Assembly (NCBI GenBank): GCA_024235695.1
Contig: JACKLX010000007.1
Span: 62,001-126,000 of the forward strand
Reading direction: 5' to 3'
DNA length: 64,000 bases
DNA from: Accumulibacter sp.
Lineage (GTDB): Bacteria; Pseudomonadota; Gammaproteobacteria; Burkholderiales; Rhodocyclaceae
The position numbers were made by a program, and so were the translations under genes. Under the pieces are notes generated by a model. That model made no database searches. It saw nothing but the letters and a program-made list of their open reading frames with translations, and was not told the origin of the DNA. Position 1 is the stretch's first letter. Each line of letters opens with the position of its first letter. Below, in pieces: positions 53,798-63,755 of the stretch.

Positions 53798-55438
53798 ATG
53801 AAACTCAGCGAATGGACGATCAGGACGCGCTTTTTCATTGTCCTGATCGTTGCCGTATCGGGCCTCGCCGTGCTCGGCCTCTACTCGCTCAACGACCTGC
53901 GCAGGAACATGCTGGAAGATCGCCAGGACAAGATCGAGGCTCTCGTCGAGGTCGCCGGAGGGAGCATCGCGCGTCTGCACGAACTCGCCGCGAGTGGCGT
54001 ATTGAGCGAAGACGAAGCGAAGAAGCAGGCGCTCGAAACGCTTCGCCGGATGCGTTACGAGAACGGCGAGTACTTCTTCGTCCTCGATACCCAGCACAAC
54101 TTCGTGATGCACGCGGCCAAGCCGGCGCTGGAAGGCAAGAGCGCCGCCGATCTGCGCGACCCGAGCGGCAAGCTGTTCATCCAGGAGCTGGTACGCGTCG
54201 CGCTGGCCAGCGAGCGGGGAGGCGTGGTCGATTATTCGTTCGCCAAACCGGGCAGCGACCAACCGGTGCCAAAGATCAGTTATGCGGTTCAGTTCAAGCC
54301 ATGGGGCTGGGTGTACGCGACCGGAATCTATCTCGATGACGTCGACCGGGCGTTTCGCAGCGTCGCGGTCAACGCCCTGCTGATCATCGTCCTGGTGATC
54401 GCCGTCCTGGTCGTAGTATCGATGTGGATCGGCGGCAGCGTGCTGCGCCAGCTTGGCGGCGAACCCACCGAGGCATCGGCGATCGCCCTGCGCATCGCCA
54501 GTGGCGATCTTGGCCAGGAGATGCGCTCTGACCAGCTGGCCAGCGGCAGCGTGATGCACTCGATCGCCCAGATGCAGACGCGCCTGCGTGGCATCATCTC
54601 GGAGATCGGCCGGCTGGCCGCGACGCTGGCCGACCGCGCCAGCGAGATTTCCGTGGCGACCGAAGAAACGCGCCGCGCAGCCGAGCAACAGGCCAACTCG
54701 ACGTCGGCCACGGCCGCGTCGATCGAGGAACTGACGGCAAGCATCAACGAGGTGGCGCAAAACGCCGATGCCACCGGCAGGAATTCGAGCACCGCAGCCA
54801 GCTGCGCGGAGCAAGGGCGAGCGCTGGTCAGTTCGTCGGCCAACGAGATCGAGAAGATCGCCGAGATCGTCGCCCGCTCATCGCAACAGATCCGCCAGCT
54901 GGCGACGCGCTCGAGAGAGATCGGCGGCATCGCCGGGGTGATCAAGGAGATCGCCGAGCAGACCAACCTGCTGGCGCTGAACGCGGCAATCGAAGCCGCA
55001 CGCGCCGGCGAGCAGGGACGCGGCTTCGCGGTGGTTGCCGACGAGGTCCGCAAGCTCGCCGAACGAACCAGCAAGGCAACGGGTGAAATCAGCACCATGG
55101 TGGTCAGCGTCCAGGCCGATACGGAAATGGCCGTCGGCGCAATGGATGAGGCGGCGCCGCAGGTCAGCAGAAGCCTGGAGAAGGCCCGCGAAGCGAGCAG
55201 CGTGCTCCAGTCGATCCACAGTCAGGCGCTGGAATCGAGCGAACGCGTGCAGGGCGTGGCGCTGGCCACGCGCGAACAGGCGTCGGTGGCCAATGACATC
55301 GCCCGACATGTCCAGAATATCGCTTCGATGACCGAGGAAACCAACGCCACCATGCAGGGCAACGCCAGCGCGGCAAGCTCTCTCAACAGCCTTGCCGGCA
55401 AGTTGCGCGAAACCGTCGCCTTCTTCAGGGTGTCCTGA
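53798..55438 (+). CDS. Methyl-accepting chemotaxis protein with single Cache domain
   Basis: 546 residues: transmembrane helix 1 (about 10-30), a periplasmic Cache_2-type sensor ([54 protein letters not shown]), transmembrane helix 2 (about 190-215), HAMP, and a signalling domain with the hairpin tip [20 protein letters not shown] and [20 protein letters not shown]. Cache sensors of this type often bind small organic acids; the ligand is unknown. AGGAG precedes the ATG by 8 bases. No CheB/CheR sites or C-terminal pentapeptide are obvious. Confidence 0.93.
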   Translation: MKLSEWTIRTRFFIVLIVAVSGLAVLGLYSLNDLRRNMLEDRQDKIEALVEVAGGSIARLHELAASGVLSEDEAKKQALETLRRMRYENGEYFFVLDTQHNFVMHAAKPALEGKSAADLRDPSGKLFIQELVRVALASERGGVVDYSFAKPGSDQPVPKISYAVQFKPWGWVYATGIYLDDVDRAFRSVAVNALLIIVLVIAVLVVVSMWIGGSVLRQLGGEPTEASAIALRIASGDLGQEMRSDQLASGSVMHSIAQMQTRLRGIISEIGRLAATLADRASEISVATEETRRAAEQQANSTSATAASIEELTASINEVAQNADATGRNSSTAASCAEQGRALVSSSANEIEKIAEIVARSSQQIRQLATRSREIGGIAGVIKEIAEQTNLLALNAAIEAARAGEQGRGFAVVADEVRKLAERTSKATGEISTMVVSVQADTEMAVGAMDEAAPQVSRSLEKAREASSVLQSIHSQALESSERVQGVALATREQASVANDIARHVQNIASMTEETNATMQGNASAASSLNSLAGKLRETVAFFRVS

Positions 55439-55453
55439 GCGCCACCAGCGCTC
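55437..55453 (+). terminator. Hairpin at the end of the chemotaxis gene
   Basis: GAGCGC-cacca-GCGCTC, a perfect 6-pair stem overlapping the stop codon. No T-tract, so weak evidence. Confidence 0.3.
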
Positions 55454-55502
55454 GTCGGAACGCACGGCTGCGAACCTTCGCCGGGGCAGCGCTTGCCGAC
55501 GA

Positions 55503-57557
55503 TCAGGCTTTCAGCAATTCCTCCCGACTTCCCTGCCAGCGTCGGAGATGGCGTGCGACGCGTTCGGGGTCGTCGCGCAGCAGTTGCCGCGCCATCTGCT
55601 GTGCCAATTCGACGAGATCGCCGTCGACCTCGAGGTCGGCGTAACGCAGCAGCGGCACGCCTGACTGGCGGCTACCGACCAGTTCGCCGGGCCCGCGCAG
55701 GCGGAGATCCTGGCGGGCGATCTCGAAACCGTCGCTGTGCTCGAAAATGATCTTCAGACGCGCCCGTGCGCTTGCCGACAGGGGCTGCTGGTAGAGCAGC
55801 ACGCAGACCGATTCATGGCCACCGCGTCCGACGCGCCCGCGCAGCTGATGAAGCTGCGCCAGGCCGAAACGCTCGGCGTGCTCGATGACCATCAGGCTGG
55901 CATTCGGCACGTCGACGCCGACCTCGATAACGGTCGTCGCCACCAGGACGTCGAGGTCACCGGCGACGAATGCGGCCATCACGGCGGCTTTTTCCTTTCC
56001 CCGCAGACGACCATGCACCAGACCGACCCGCAGGCCGGCGAGTTCGCTGCTCAGTGCGGCGTAGGTATCCAGTGCCGCCTGCAATTCGAGCTTCGCCGAC
56101 TCCTCGATCAAGGGACAGACCCAGTAGGCCTGCCGCCCGTCGGCGACCACCGCGCGCACCGCTGCGACCACTTCGTCGCGACGCGCATCGGAGAAAAGGC
56201 GGGTTCGCACCGGTGAGCGGCCAAGCGGCAATTGGTCGATCACCGAGACATCGAGGTCGGCGTAGTAACTCATCGCCAGCGTCCGTGGAATTGGCGTCGC
56301 GGACATCATCAACTGGTGCGGGTCGACGCCCTTGCGCCGCAAGGCGAGACGTTGCGCGACCCCGAAACGATGCTGCTCGTCGACGATGACCAGCCCGAGG
56401 CGGGTGAAATCTAGCCCTTCCTGGATCAGGGCATGGGTACCGACCACCAGTTCGGCAGTCGCCGCCGCCTGCCGCTGCGCCGCCCGCCGGCCACCCGCCC
56501 CGAGACGGCCCGACAGGCAGAGCACTTCGACACCAAGCGGCTCGAACCAGGCCCGCAGTTTGAGGTGGTGCTGCTCGGCGAGGATCTCGGTGGGAGCCAT
56601 GAACGCCACCTGATGACCCGCTTCGACGGCCTGGCATACGGCCAGCGCGGCGACGACCGTCTTGCCGCAACCGACGTCGCCCTGCAACAAGCGCTGCATC
56701 GGGTAAGGTTGCGACAGATCGGCGGCGATCTCGGCGGCGACGCGCTGCTGCGCGTCGGTCAACGCGAAGGGCAGAACAGCCTGCAGGCGCTTCGCGAGTT
56801 GACCGCCGCTCGCCAGCAGCGGCGCGCCCTTGCGTCGGCGAGCCAGGTAGGCGCGGCGCAGCGACAGCTGTTGCGCCAGCAGTTCGTCGAACTTGACTCG
56901 CCGCCACGCCGGATGGCTGCGAGCCTGCAACGCAGCCGGCAAGACATCGGGTGGCGGCGAGTGCAGCAGGCTCACCGCCGCCGCGAACGACGGCATTTTC
57001 CAGCGGCAGCACCAGTCAGCGTCGAGCAGCTCGGCGAGATCTGCGGCTTTCATCGCCCGCGCGATGAGTTTGCGCAGCGCGCTTTGCGCCAGCCCGGCCG
57101 TGGTCGGATAAACCGGCGTCAATGACTGCGGCAGCGCTGCGTCCGCAGTCAGTACACGAAAGCGTGGATGAACCATTTCCAGCCCCAGGAAACCGTCGCG
57201 GATCTCGCCGAAAACGCGCAGCCGCCGCTGTTCGTCACGAGCGGTTTCGAAGGCTCGCTGCTGGCTGCCGTAGAAACTCAAGAAGCGCAGCAGCAGCAAA
57301 CTGCCTGCCGGCGCCGCGGCGTCAGCGACCTGCACCAGCAGTTGCCGCCGTGGCGCCAGCCTGAGCGAAACCTCGCGCACCATCACTTCGATCTGCAGCG
57401 GTACGCCTGGCCGTGCGTCGGCGATCGCCGTGACGCGCGTCTCGTCTTCGTACCGCAGGGGCAGATGCAGGACGAGATCGTCAGATCGCTCGAGGCCCAG
57501 CTTGCGCAGCCGGTCGCGCAATACGGCCGGAGCATCGATCTCGTCTGCGGCGGGCAT
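55503..57557 (-). CDS. recG: ATP-dependent DNA helicase RecG
   Basis: 684 residues: N-terminal wedge/OB domain (about 1-180), then helicase motifs Ia/I LLQGDVGCGKTVVAALAVCQ, II VIVDEQHRFGVAQR, III MSATPIPRTLAM, and VI GRVGRGGHESVCVLL. It reverses stalled replication forks and processes Holliday junctions. Its ATG overlaps the last base of the ridA stop (TGATG), so the two are coupled. Confidence 0.96.
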   Translation of the reverse strand: MPAADEIDAPAVLRDRLRKLGLERSDDLVLHLPLRYEDETRVTAIADARPGVPLQIEVMVREVSLRLAPRRQLLVQVADAAAPAGSLLLLRFLSFYGSQQRAFETARDEQRRLRVFGEIRDGFLGLEMVHPRFRVLTADAALPQSLTPVYPTTAGLAQSALRKLIARAMKAADLAELLDADWCCRWKMPSFAAAVSLLHSPPPDVLPAALQARSHPAWRRVKFDELLAQQLSLRRAYLARRRKGAPLLASGGQLAKRLQAVLPFALTDAQQRVAAEIAADLSQPYPMQRLLQGDVGCGKTVVAALAVCQAVEAGHQVAFMAPTEILAEQHHLKLRAWFEPLGVEVLCLSGRLGAGGRRAAQRQAAATAELVVGTHALIQEGLDFTRLGLVIVDEQHRFGVAQRLALRRKGVDPHQLMMSATPIPRTLAMSYYADLDVSVIDQLPLGRSPVRTRLFSDARRDEVVAAVRAVVADGRQAYWVCPLIEESAKLELQAALDTYAALSSELAGLRVGLVHGRLRGKEKAAVMAAFVAGDLDVLVATTVIEVGVDVPNASLMVIEHAERFGLAQLHQLRGRVGRGGHESVCVLLYQQPLSASARARLKIIFEHSDGFEIARQDLRLRGPGELVGSRQSGVPLLRYADLEVDGDLVELAQQMARQLLRDDPERVARHLRRWQGSREELLKA

Positions 57558-57940
57558 CAGCCGCCGAGCACCATCACCGCATCGGCTTCGACCAGAGCGT
57601 TGCGCGGCAGGGAAGCGACACCCACCGCCGCACGCGCCGGGAAGGGTTCCACAAAATAGCTCTTCATCACTTCGTTGACTTTCGCAAAGTGCGCCAGATC
57701 GGTGAGGTAGACGTTGACCTTGACGACATCGGCCAGCGCCCCACCCGACGCTTCGGCAACCGCCTTGAGGTTATCGAAAACGCGAACGATCTGCGCGTCG
57801 ATCCCTTCGAGAAGGTTCATGCTGGCCGGCTCGAGGCCGATCTGACCCGAGAGATACACCGTATCGCCGACCCTTACCGCCTGCGAGTAGGTGCCGATGG
57901 CGGCGGGGGCATCCGTGGTTGAAACGATCGTTCTGCTCAT
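57557..57940 (-). CDS. ridA: RidA family enamine/imine deaminase
   Basis: 127 residues of the YjgF/RidA fold: [20 protein letters not shown] near the start, [16 protein letters not shown], and [20 protein letters not shown] with the conserved Arg. It hydrolyses reactive 2-aminoacrylate and related imines formed by PLP enzymes. Start ATG at 57940. Upstream partner of recG. Confidence 0.95.
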   Translation of the reverse strand: MSRTIVSTTDAPAAIGTYSQAVRVGDTVYLSGQIGLEPASMNLLEGIDAQIVRVFDNLKAVAEASGGALADVVKVNVYLTDLAHFAKVNEVMKSYFVEPFPARAAVGVASLPRNALVEADAVMVLGG

Positions 57941-57985
57941 GGCGCTGTCCTCTACAATGTGTCGCGTTGAAATCGGGGATATTAA

Positions 57986-58324
57986 ATGACGACCGCGATC
58001 ATCGCCAATCTCGAAAAGCTGCTCGACGGTCCACGCGACGGCGCCCTGCTGCGCTATTCGCTCGGCAACGAACATCTCAAAGCGGGCAATTACCAGCAGG
58101 CGGTCGACCGCTTGCGGCAAGCGGTCGACCGCGACGGCAGCTATTCGGCGGCCTGGAAGCTGCTCGGCCAGGCATTGAACGAGGCCGGCCGGGGCAAGGA
58201 AGCGCTGGCTGCCTACGAACAGGGAATAATCGTCGCCGAAGGCAAGGGTGACCTCCAGGCGGCCAGGGAAATGACCGTCTTCGCGCGACGTCTGCGGCGA
58301 CAGCTGGACGCCACGGACGGCTGA
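57986..58324 (+). CDS. Small TPR protein
   Basis: 112 residues with about two tetratricopeptide repeats ([40 protein letters not shown]). It is probably a cytoplasmic protein-protein adaptor; partner unknown. Divergent from ridA, with a GGGGA about 9 bases before the ATG. Ends 6 bases before the stop of the convergent SPOR gene. Confidence 0.85.
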   Translation: MTTAIIANLEKLLDGPRDGALLRYSLGNEHLKAGNYQQAVDRLRQAVDRDGSYSAAWKLLGQALNEAGRGKEALAAYEQGIIVAEGKGDLQAAREMTVFARRLRRQLDATDG

Positions 58325-58330
58325 CGCGCG

Positions 58331-59152
58331 CTAGGGTTTGCGCGTCTTGCGCAGCCCCCCGACGGTATCCAGACCGAGCTTGTTCATCTTGCGGCGTGCC
58401 GCCTCGGCCTCAGTGCGGCTGCTGAACGGTCCGATCTGCAGTCGTGCCTCGATCGTCGACGGTATCCCTTCCTGCGCCAGCATCGCTTGCCACTCCTCGG
58501 CTCGACCGGGATCGACAAAGGTCGCTGACTGCAGCACATAGCCCGAGCCCGAACGTGCCGCCGTTGCCGGCGCCGCCAGCGTCTGGCCGGCCGCGGCGTG
58601 ATCGGGCAGCCGCCGGGCGGCTGGCGGCAGGGTCGGTTGGGCCGTCACCTCCGGACGCGGCGGTGGCTCGACCAGCGGCAGCGATCGGGCGGCCGCGGCG
58701 CCAACCGCCAGCGGTGGCGCTACCGATGCGGGCGCCGGTGACGCTGCCGATGCGGGCGCCGCTGGCGGTGGCTGCATCGGCAGCGCGGCAGCGCCCGACG
58801 CTGTCTCTGGCAGAGCGACAGCGGCCGCTTCAGGAGGCTTGGCGACGGCGTCTTCCGCCGGCCTGACCGGCTGTATCACCGGCATCGGGTCCTTCCTTCT
58901 GACCGGCACCGGCTCGCTGAACTGCTGTCCGGTGGCCAGCGACTCGTCCGGTGCGTTGGCGTAATCGAACAGCGCCAGCGCGCCGAGAAGCGCCAGAATC
59001 ATCAGCCCGGCGAGGCCCATCCGCCAGAGCAACTGGCGCTTCAGATCGGCTGGCGCTTCGGCCACCGGCTGGCTTGCAGCAGCCGAAGCCGGCAACCCGG
59101 CCACTTTGAGGCTGGCCGGCGGCCGCTCGCTGCTTCCCTGTCGAGTCGCCAT
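58331..59152 (-). CDS. SPOR-domain membrane protein
   Basis: 273 residues: a cytoplasmic N-terminus, one transmembrane helix (MGLAGLMILALLGALALF, about 45-62), a long Pro/Ala-rich periplasmic linker, and a C-terminal SPOR domain (about 200-270: YVLQSATFVDPGRAEEWQAM, IGPFSSRTEAEAARRKMNKL). SPOR domains bind denuded peptidoglycan at the division septum, so a role in cell division is likely. ATG at 59152; 20 bases after the DUF2802 gene. Confidence 0.9.
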   Translation of the reverse strand: MATRQGSSERPPASLKVAGLPASAAASQPVAEAPADLKRQLLWRMGLAGLMILALLGALALFDYANAPDESLATGQQFSEPVPVRRKDPMPVIQPVRPAEDAVAKPPEAAAVALPETASGAAALPMQPPPAAPASAASPAPASVAPPLAVGAAAARSLPLVEPPPRPEVTAQPTLPPAARRLPDHAAAGQTLAAPATAARSGSGYVLQSATFVDPGRAEEWQAMLAQEGIPSTIEARLQIGPFSSRTEAEAARRKMNKLGLDTVGGLRKTRKP

Positions 59153-59172
59153 CTCCCCCGTTTGCTCCTCTG

Positions 59173-59802
59173 CTAAGTGCCCTCGTTGCGATTGCGCACC
59201 AAGGCGACGACCAGGTCGGCCTCGGCACGCGCAATGCCGCAATGCTGTGCGATGGTGCCGGCGTCCTGCCCCTGCGCCGCCATCTGCATGGCGTCGTTGT
59301 ACAGCGGCGAGGCCGCTTGTGGTGACTCGGAAACCTGCGTCAGCTGGCGCCGAAAGTCTTCGCGGGCAGTCAGCAATTCGTTGCGCAACTCGTCCAGCTC
59401 GGTGCGCAATTGATAGACATCGGCTTGCAGGGCGTCGATCAGCGCCTGGCCCGGAATCTCCGGCGGCGGCTCGTTCCAGGCGAACTCGAGTTCATCGGCA
59501 TCGCCCGGTGGTGGTAGCTCGTCGACGGCGACCGACGCTGCGGCGACGTCGGGGTTGACCGATTGCTCCGGATCTGCCGGCGAGGCGGCCGGCGGCGCCG
59601 GCGCCTCTGCCACCGGTTGTTCGGAAGCGGTGTAGACAGCCAGCGCCGCTCGCGCATCGCGCGGCGGCACGGTCGCACTGCGCAACTCGCGCTGCAGACG
59701 CCGCATTCTCAGGAAGATGACGATGATGTAGCCGACCAGCAGTGCGATGACCGCGATCAAGGCTTCGCGCCAGCCAGGACTGCCCAGTAGCTCGAGATCC
59801 AT
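59173..59802 (-). CDS. DUF2802 membrane protein
   Basis: 209 residues: one N-terminal helix (ALIAVIALLVGYIIVIFL), an acidic low-complexity middle, a coiled-coil stretch (about 125-155: ALQADVYQLRTELDELRNEL) and a C-terminal DUF2802 region (YNDAMQMAAQGQDAGTIAQH, ARAEADLVVAL). The end resembles a small helix-turn-helix, as in proteins near flagellar genes. Function unknown. Likely co-transcribed with the SPOR gene. Confidence 0.85.
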   Translation of the reverse strand: MDLELLGSPGWREALIAVIALLVGYIIVIFLRMRRLQRELRSATVPPRDARAALAVYTASEQPVAEAPAPPAASPADPEQSVNPDVAAASVAVDELPPPGDADELEFAWNEPPPEIPGQALIDALQADVYQLRTELDELRNELLTAREDFRRQLTQVSESPQAASPLYNDAMQMAAQGQDAGTIAQHCGIARAEADLVVALVRNRNEGT

Positions 59803-60026
59803 TGCCCGCCCCAGTGACCTTGTTGCCGGTCATTATGCCAGACACTTCAGCCGCGTCGATCGCGATCATGCGCAGGTGCACTGCTCGTGGCCGGCGCACG
59901 GAGGCAACACCAGCACGCGAAATTGGCTACCAGACGGCGAAGGAAGCGCCCTTGATAGGCCGAAGCCCTCGCCCGAGAAGCGGGACAAGGGCCTCGGCAC
60001 GCGCCAGCCGGGAAATCTCCGCCGGG

Positions 60027-61229
60027 CTAGCGAATTGCCTCGAACAGCGCCGCCGCACCCATGCCGGTACCGATGCACATGGTTACCATGCCGTAGCGCT
60101 GGCCGGTGCGCCGCAATCCGTGTACCAGCGTCGCCGTCCGCACCGCGCCGGTTGCGCCGAGCGGGTGGCCAAGCGCGATGGCGCCACCAAGCGGGTTGAC
60201 CCTGGCAGGATCGAGCTCGAGCGTTCGCATGACAGCCAACGCCTGTGCGGCGAAGGCCTCGTTGAGTTCGAACCAGTCCACCTCGTCCTGCCGGATTCCC
60301 GCCTGCCTGAGGACGCGCGGAATCGCTTCGACCGGGCCGATGCCCATGATCTCCGGCGCGACACCGGCCACCGAAAAGCCAGCGAAACGCGCCAGCGGCT
60401 GCAGATTGAACTGCTTGAGGGTCCTTTCCGAAACGATCAGCACGGCTGCCGCACCATCGGACATCTGCGAGCTGTTGCCGGCCGTCACCGAACCACGCGC
60501 GGCGAACGCCGGTCGCAACCGAGCGAGGCTCTCGACGTTGCTGTCGACCCGCGGCCCCTCGTCGTTCTCGGCCAGATACTGCTTAACATCGACCTCACCG
60601 GTCTGCAGGTTCGGCACCCGCGCGGTCACCGCATAGGGTGAAATCTCGGCCTTGAAATGCCCCGCTGCGATCGCCGCACAAGCCTTCTGGTGTGACGCGA
60701 CGGCGAAGGCGTCCTGGTCTTCGCGCGAGATCTTCCACTGCGCCGCGACCTTCTCGGCGGTAATGCCCATCCCGAAAGCGATCGAGTAGTTGTCCTCCTT
60801 CTCGAAGATGGCCGGATTGAGCGCGACCTTGTTGCCCATGATCTGGTTCATCAACGACATCGTTTCGGTGCCGGCAGCGATCATCACCTCGGCTTCACCG
60901 AGACGAATGCGATCGGCAGCCATCGCCACGGCCTGCAAGCCGGAGGCACAGAAGCGGTTGACGGTAACGCCTGGTACGCTGTTCGGCAGGCCGGCCAGCA
61001 GGACGCCGATGCGTGCGACGTTCATCCCCTGCTCGGCTTCCGGCATGGCGCAACCGACGATCACGTCCTCGACCAACGCCGGGCCGATCGCCGGCACCTG
61101 CGCAATCACCGAAGCGATGGCGTGTGCCAGCATGTCGTCCGGACGAACATGGCCCAGCATGCCCTTGCGGCGACCGACCGGCAGACGGGTGGCAGCGACG
61201 ATGTAGGCGTCCTGAATCTGTTTGCTCAT
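60027..61229 (-). CDS. fadA: Acetyl-CoA C-acyltransferase (3-ketoacyl-CoA thiolase)
   Basis: 400-residue thiolase. Nucleophile Cys94 in VNRFCASGLQAVAMA, then WFELNEAFAAQALAV, the His motif NPLGGAIALGHPLGATGAVR, and the second Cys in MVTMCIGTGMGAA. It cleaves 3-ketoacyl-CoA in fatty acid beta-oxidation. 20 bases after the fadB-type gene, so co-transcribed under its promoter. Confidence 0.95.
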   Translation of the reverse strand: MSKQIQDAYIVAATRLPVGRRKGMLGHVRPDDMLAHAIASVIAQVPAIGPALVEDVIVGCAMPEAEQGMNVARIGVLLAGLPNSVPGVTVNRFCASGLQAVAMAADRIRLGEAEVMIAAGTETMSLMNQIMGNKVALNPAIFEKEDNYSIAFGMGITAEKVAAQWKISREDQDAFAVASHQKACAAIAAGHFKAEISPYAVTARVPNLQTGEVDVKQYLAENDEGPRVDSNVESLARLRPAFAARGSVTAGNSSQMSDGAAAVLIVSERTLKQFNLQPLARFAGFSVAGVAPEIMGIGPVEAIPRVLRQAGIRQDEVDWFELNEAFAAQALAVMRTLELDPARVNPLGGAIALGHPLGATGAVRTATLVHGLRRTGQRYGMVTMCIGTGMGAAALFEAIR

Positions 61230-61249
61230 GATCTGTTCTCCTTGCTCGC

Positions 61250-63637
61250 TCAGTTACGCAGAGGCTTGCCGGTTTCCAGCGTGTGCCGGATACGCTGCTG
61301 CGTTTTCTCGTTCTTCAGCAGCTCGACGAAGAGTTTGCGCTCGACGCTCAGCAGCCACTGCTCGTCGACCAGCGAACCGGTCTCGATGTCGCCGCCGCAC
61401 AGCGCGACTGCCGCCGCCCTGGCGACAGCGTAGTCGTGCGCCGAAATCATGCCGCCTTCCTTCATGTTGGCCAGCATCATTTCGCAGTTGGCGATGCCGG
61501 TACGGCCGGCAACCTTGATCCGCCGGGGCGACAGCCGCGCGCAATGGCCCGCCTCGGCCAGCGCGCGCGCTTCGCGCAGCGCCACGTAGAGCAGTTCGTT
61601 GGCGTTGAAGACGATCTTGTCCGAATCGACGGCGAAGCCAAGCTCTCTGGCCTGCACGCCACTCTTCGACACCGTCGCCATGGCGATGGTCATGAACACC
61701 GGCTGGATGAACTCGAATGGGTCGTTGCCGGCGGTTCTGGCGGCCTGCTGCGCGGCGCGGATGGCGAACTCCTTGCAGCCGCCGCCGGCCGGAATCAGGC
61801 CGACCCCCGCCTCGACCAGACCGATATAGCTCTCGAGCGCGATCACCCGTTTGGCCGCGTGCATCAGGAATTCACAGCCGCCGCCCAGGGCCATGCCCTG
61901 CACGGCCGCGACCACCGGGACCTGGGCGTATTTCAACGCCATCGCGGTGTTCTGGAACTCGGCGACGTACTTTTCGAGCAAGTCGAACTGACCGGCGGCG
62001 ATCGCCTCGGCAACTTCCTTGAGGTTGGCGCCGAAGGCAAACGGTGCTTCGTGCCAAAGGACCAAGGCATGAAAATCGGCCTCGGCACGGGCGACAGCGT
62101 GCTGCAGGCCAATGATCACGTCACGGCCGAGAGTGTGGTTGCGGGTCGTGACGCTGACGATGGCGATACCTTCGTCGATCTGCGGCAGTTTCCACAAGCG
62201 CACTCCCTCGTTTTCCCAGACCGTGCAGCCAGCGGCTGCTTGCTCGCCGAGCACCCGCTCGGGGAAGATCTGCCGTTGGTAGACCGGCAGGGTCGAGCGT
62301 GGCTGGTAGGTGTCGGCGCTGGCCGAGTACGAACCTTCCGGGGTGTGTACGCCACGCTGCGCGACGCCGCCGAAGACCCACGCCGGCAACGCCGCCGGGC
62401 TCATCGCCCGACCCGCGTCGACATCGGCCTTGACCGCTTCGGCGATCGCCTGCCAACCAGCGGCCTGCCAGCTTTCGAAGGGACCCTGTGCCCAGCCGAA
62501 ACCCCAGCGCATGGCGAAGTCGATATCGCGGGCGTTGTCGGCGATGCCGGCAAGGTGAAAGGCTGCGTAATGAAAGATGTCGCGGAATATCGCCCAAAGA
62601 AACTGGGCCTGAGGATGCTCGCTGGCGCGCAGTTGCGTGAACTTCTCGGCCTGGTCACGATTCCTGAGGATCGCCAGCACCGCAGGATCGATCTCGGCGA
62701 CGCTCTCACGATAATCCTGCGCGGCGAGGTCGAGAACCTTGATCGTGCGTCCGTCTTTGCGGAAGATGCCGCAGCGCGTCTTCTGGCCCAGCGCGCCGCT
62801 GGCGATCAGCGTCGACAGCCAGGCCGGGACGGCGTAGTGACCATGCCAGGGATCATCGGGCAGGGTATCCTGCATGGTCTTGATGACGTGCGCCAGGGTG
62901 TCGAGACCGACCACGTCGGCGGTGCGGTAGGTGGCGCTCTTCGGGCGGCCGATGATCGGACCGGTCAGCGCATCGACGACGTCGAAACCGAGGCCCAGCC
63001 GCTCGGTGTGATGCATAACTGCCAGCATCGAGAAGACGCCGACGCGATTGGCGACAAAGTTCGGCGTGTCGAGCGCACGAACGATGCCCTTGCCGAGCCG
63101 CGAGACCAGCCAGGACTCGAGATTGTCGAGCAGCTGGGGATCGCTACGGCGGGTCGCGATCAGTTCGACGAGTTGCATGTAGCGCGGCGGATTGAAGAAG
63201 TGAATGCCGCAGAAACGCGAACGCAAGGCATCGGGCAGCGCTTCCGACAGTCGGTTGATCGACAGGCCCGAGGTGTTCGAGGCGATGATCGCGTCGGGCG
63301 AGACGAAGGGGGCGATCTGGCGATAGAGATCGTCCTTCCACTCGGTCTTCTCGGCGATCGCCTCGATGATCAGGTCGCAGCCCTGCAGTTGCTCGAGGTG
63401 CTGCGAGTAGTTGGCGGCGTCGATATATGCGACGCGATCCCTGCTGGCCAGTGGCGATGGTTCGAGCTTGCGAAGCCCATCGATGGCCCGGTTGACGATC
63501 GCGTTGGCATCACCGTCCCTGGCAGGCAGGTCGAATAGCACTACCGGCACTTCGGCATTGGCGAAGTGCGCTGCGATCTGTGCGCCCATCACGCCCGCCC
63601 CAAGCACCGCTGCCTTGCGTACGTAGAAGTTGCTCAA
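61250..63637 (-). CDS. 3-hydroxyacyl-CoA dehydrogenase / enoyl-CoA hydratase, FadN type
   Basis: 795 residues with dehydrogenase first and hydratase last, the reverse of E. coli FadB and the same order as Bacillus FadN. Rossmann motif AAVLGAGVMGAQIAAHFANA, dehydrogenase SNTSGLSINRL and FCGIHFFNPPRYMQLVELIA; hydratase region GMALGGGCEFLMHAA and GLVEAGVGLIPAGGG. It carries out two steps of beta-oxidation ahead of fadA. The start is a TTG with GGAGG five bases upstream; no ATG fits, though the frame is open to 63703. Confidence 0.93.
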   Translation of the reverse strand: MSNFYVRKAAVLGAGVMGAQIAAHFANAEVPVVLFDLPARDGDANAIVNRAIDGLRKLEPSPLASRDRVAYIDAANYSQHLEQLQGCDLIIEAIAEKTEWKDDLYRQIAPFVSPDAIIASNTSGLSINRLSEALPDALRSRFCGIHFFNPPRYMQLVELIATRRSDPQLLDNLESWLVSRLGKGIVRALDTPNFVANRVGVFSMLAVMHHTERLGLGFDVVDALTGPIIGRPKSATYRTADVVGLDTLAHVIKTMQDTLPDDPWHGHYAVPAWLSTLIASGALGQKTRCGIFRKDGRTIKVLDLAAQDYRESVAEIDPAVLAILRNRDQAEKFTQLRASEHPQAQFLWAIFRDIFHYAAFHLAGIADNARDIDFAMRWGFGWAQGPFESWQAAGWQAIAEAVKADVDAGRAMSPAALPAWVFGGVAQRGVHTPEGSYSASADTYQPRSTLPVYQRQIFPERVLGEQAAAGCTVWENEGVRLWKLPQIDEGIAIVSVTTRNHTLGRDVIIGLQHAVARAEADFHALVLWHEAPFAFGANLKEVAEAIAAGQFDLLEKYVAEFQNTAMALKYAQVPVVAAVQGMALGGGCEFLMHAAKRVIALESYIGLVEAGVGLIPAGGGCKEFAIRAAQQAARTAGNDPFEFIQPVFMTIAMATVSKSGVQARELGFAVDSDKIVFNANELLYVALREARALAEAGHCARLSPRRIKVAGRTGIANCEMMLANMKEGGMISAHDYAVARAAAVALCGGDIETGSLVDEQWLLSVERKLFVELLKNEKTQQRIRHTLETGKPLRN

Positions 63638-63713
63638 GCTGTCCTCCTTCTCCTGGTTCAGGTTGTCCACGCTCGCCGGGAGCACTCTTCGGCATTTCCC
63701 CACGAGGATTATT

Positions 63714-63725
63714 AAACGAACGTTT
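63714..63725. promoter_or_regulatory. Palindromic TetR-type operator before fadB
   Basis: AAACG-aa-CGTTT is a perfect inverted repeat just downstream of the -10 element, covering the expected start site. Sites of this form are bound by TetR-family fatty acid regulators (PsrA, FadR or FadP types) and are released by acyl-CoA. The regulator gene is not in the window. Confidence 0.65.
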
Positions 63726-63727
63726 GA

Positions 63728-63755
63728 ATTATACCTTGTCGATGCTTGCCGTCAA
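63728..63755 (-). promoter_or_regulatory. Sigma-70 promoter of the fadB-fadA unit
   Basis: Minus strand -35 TTGACG at 63750-63755, 16-base spacer, perfect -10 TATAAT at 63728-63733. One of the best promoter matches in the window, about 95 bases before the TTG start. Confidence 0.75.

Noticed and set aside
61283-63538. Long open frame (751 codons) on the plus strand opposite the fadB gene
   Set aside because: It is the antisense of a clearly conserved gene; in very GC-rich DNA the reverse frame often lacks stops. Its translation has no recognisable motif.
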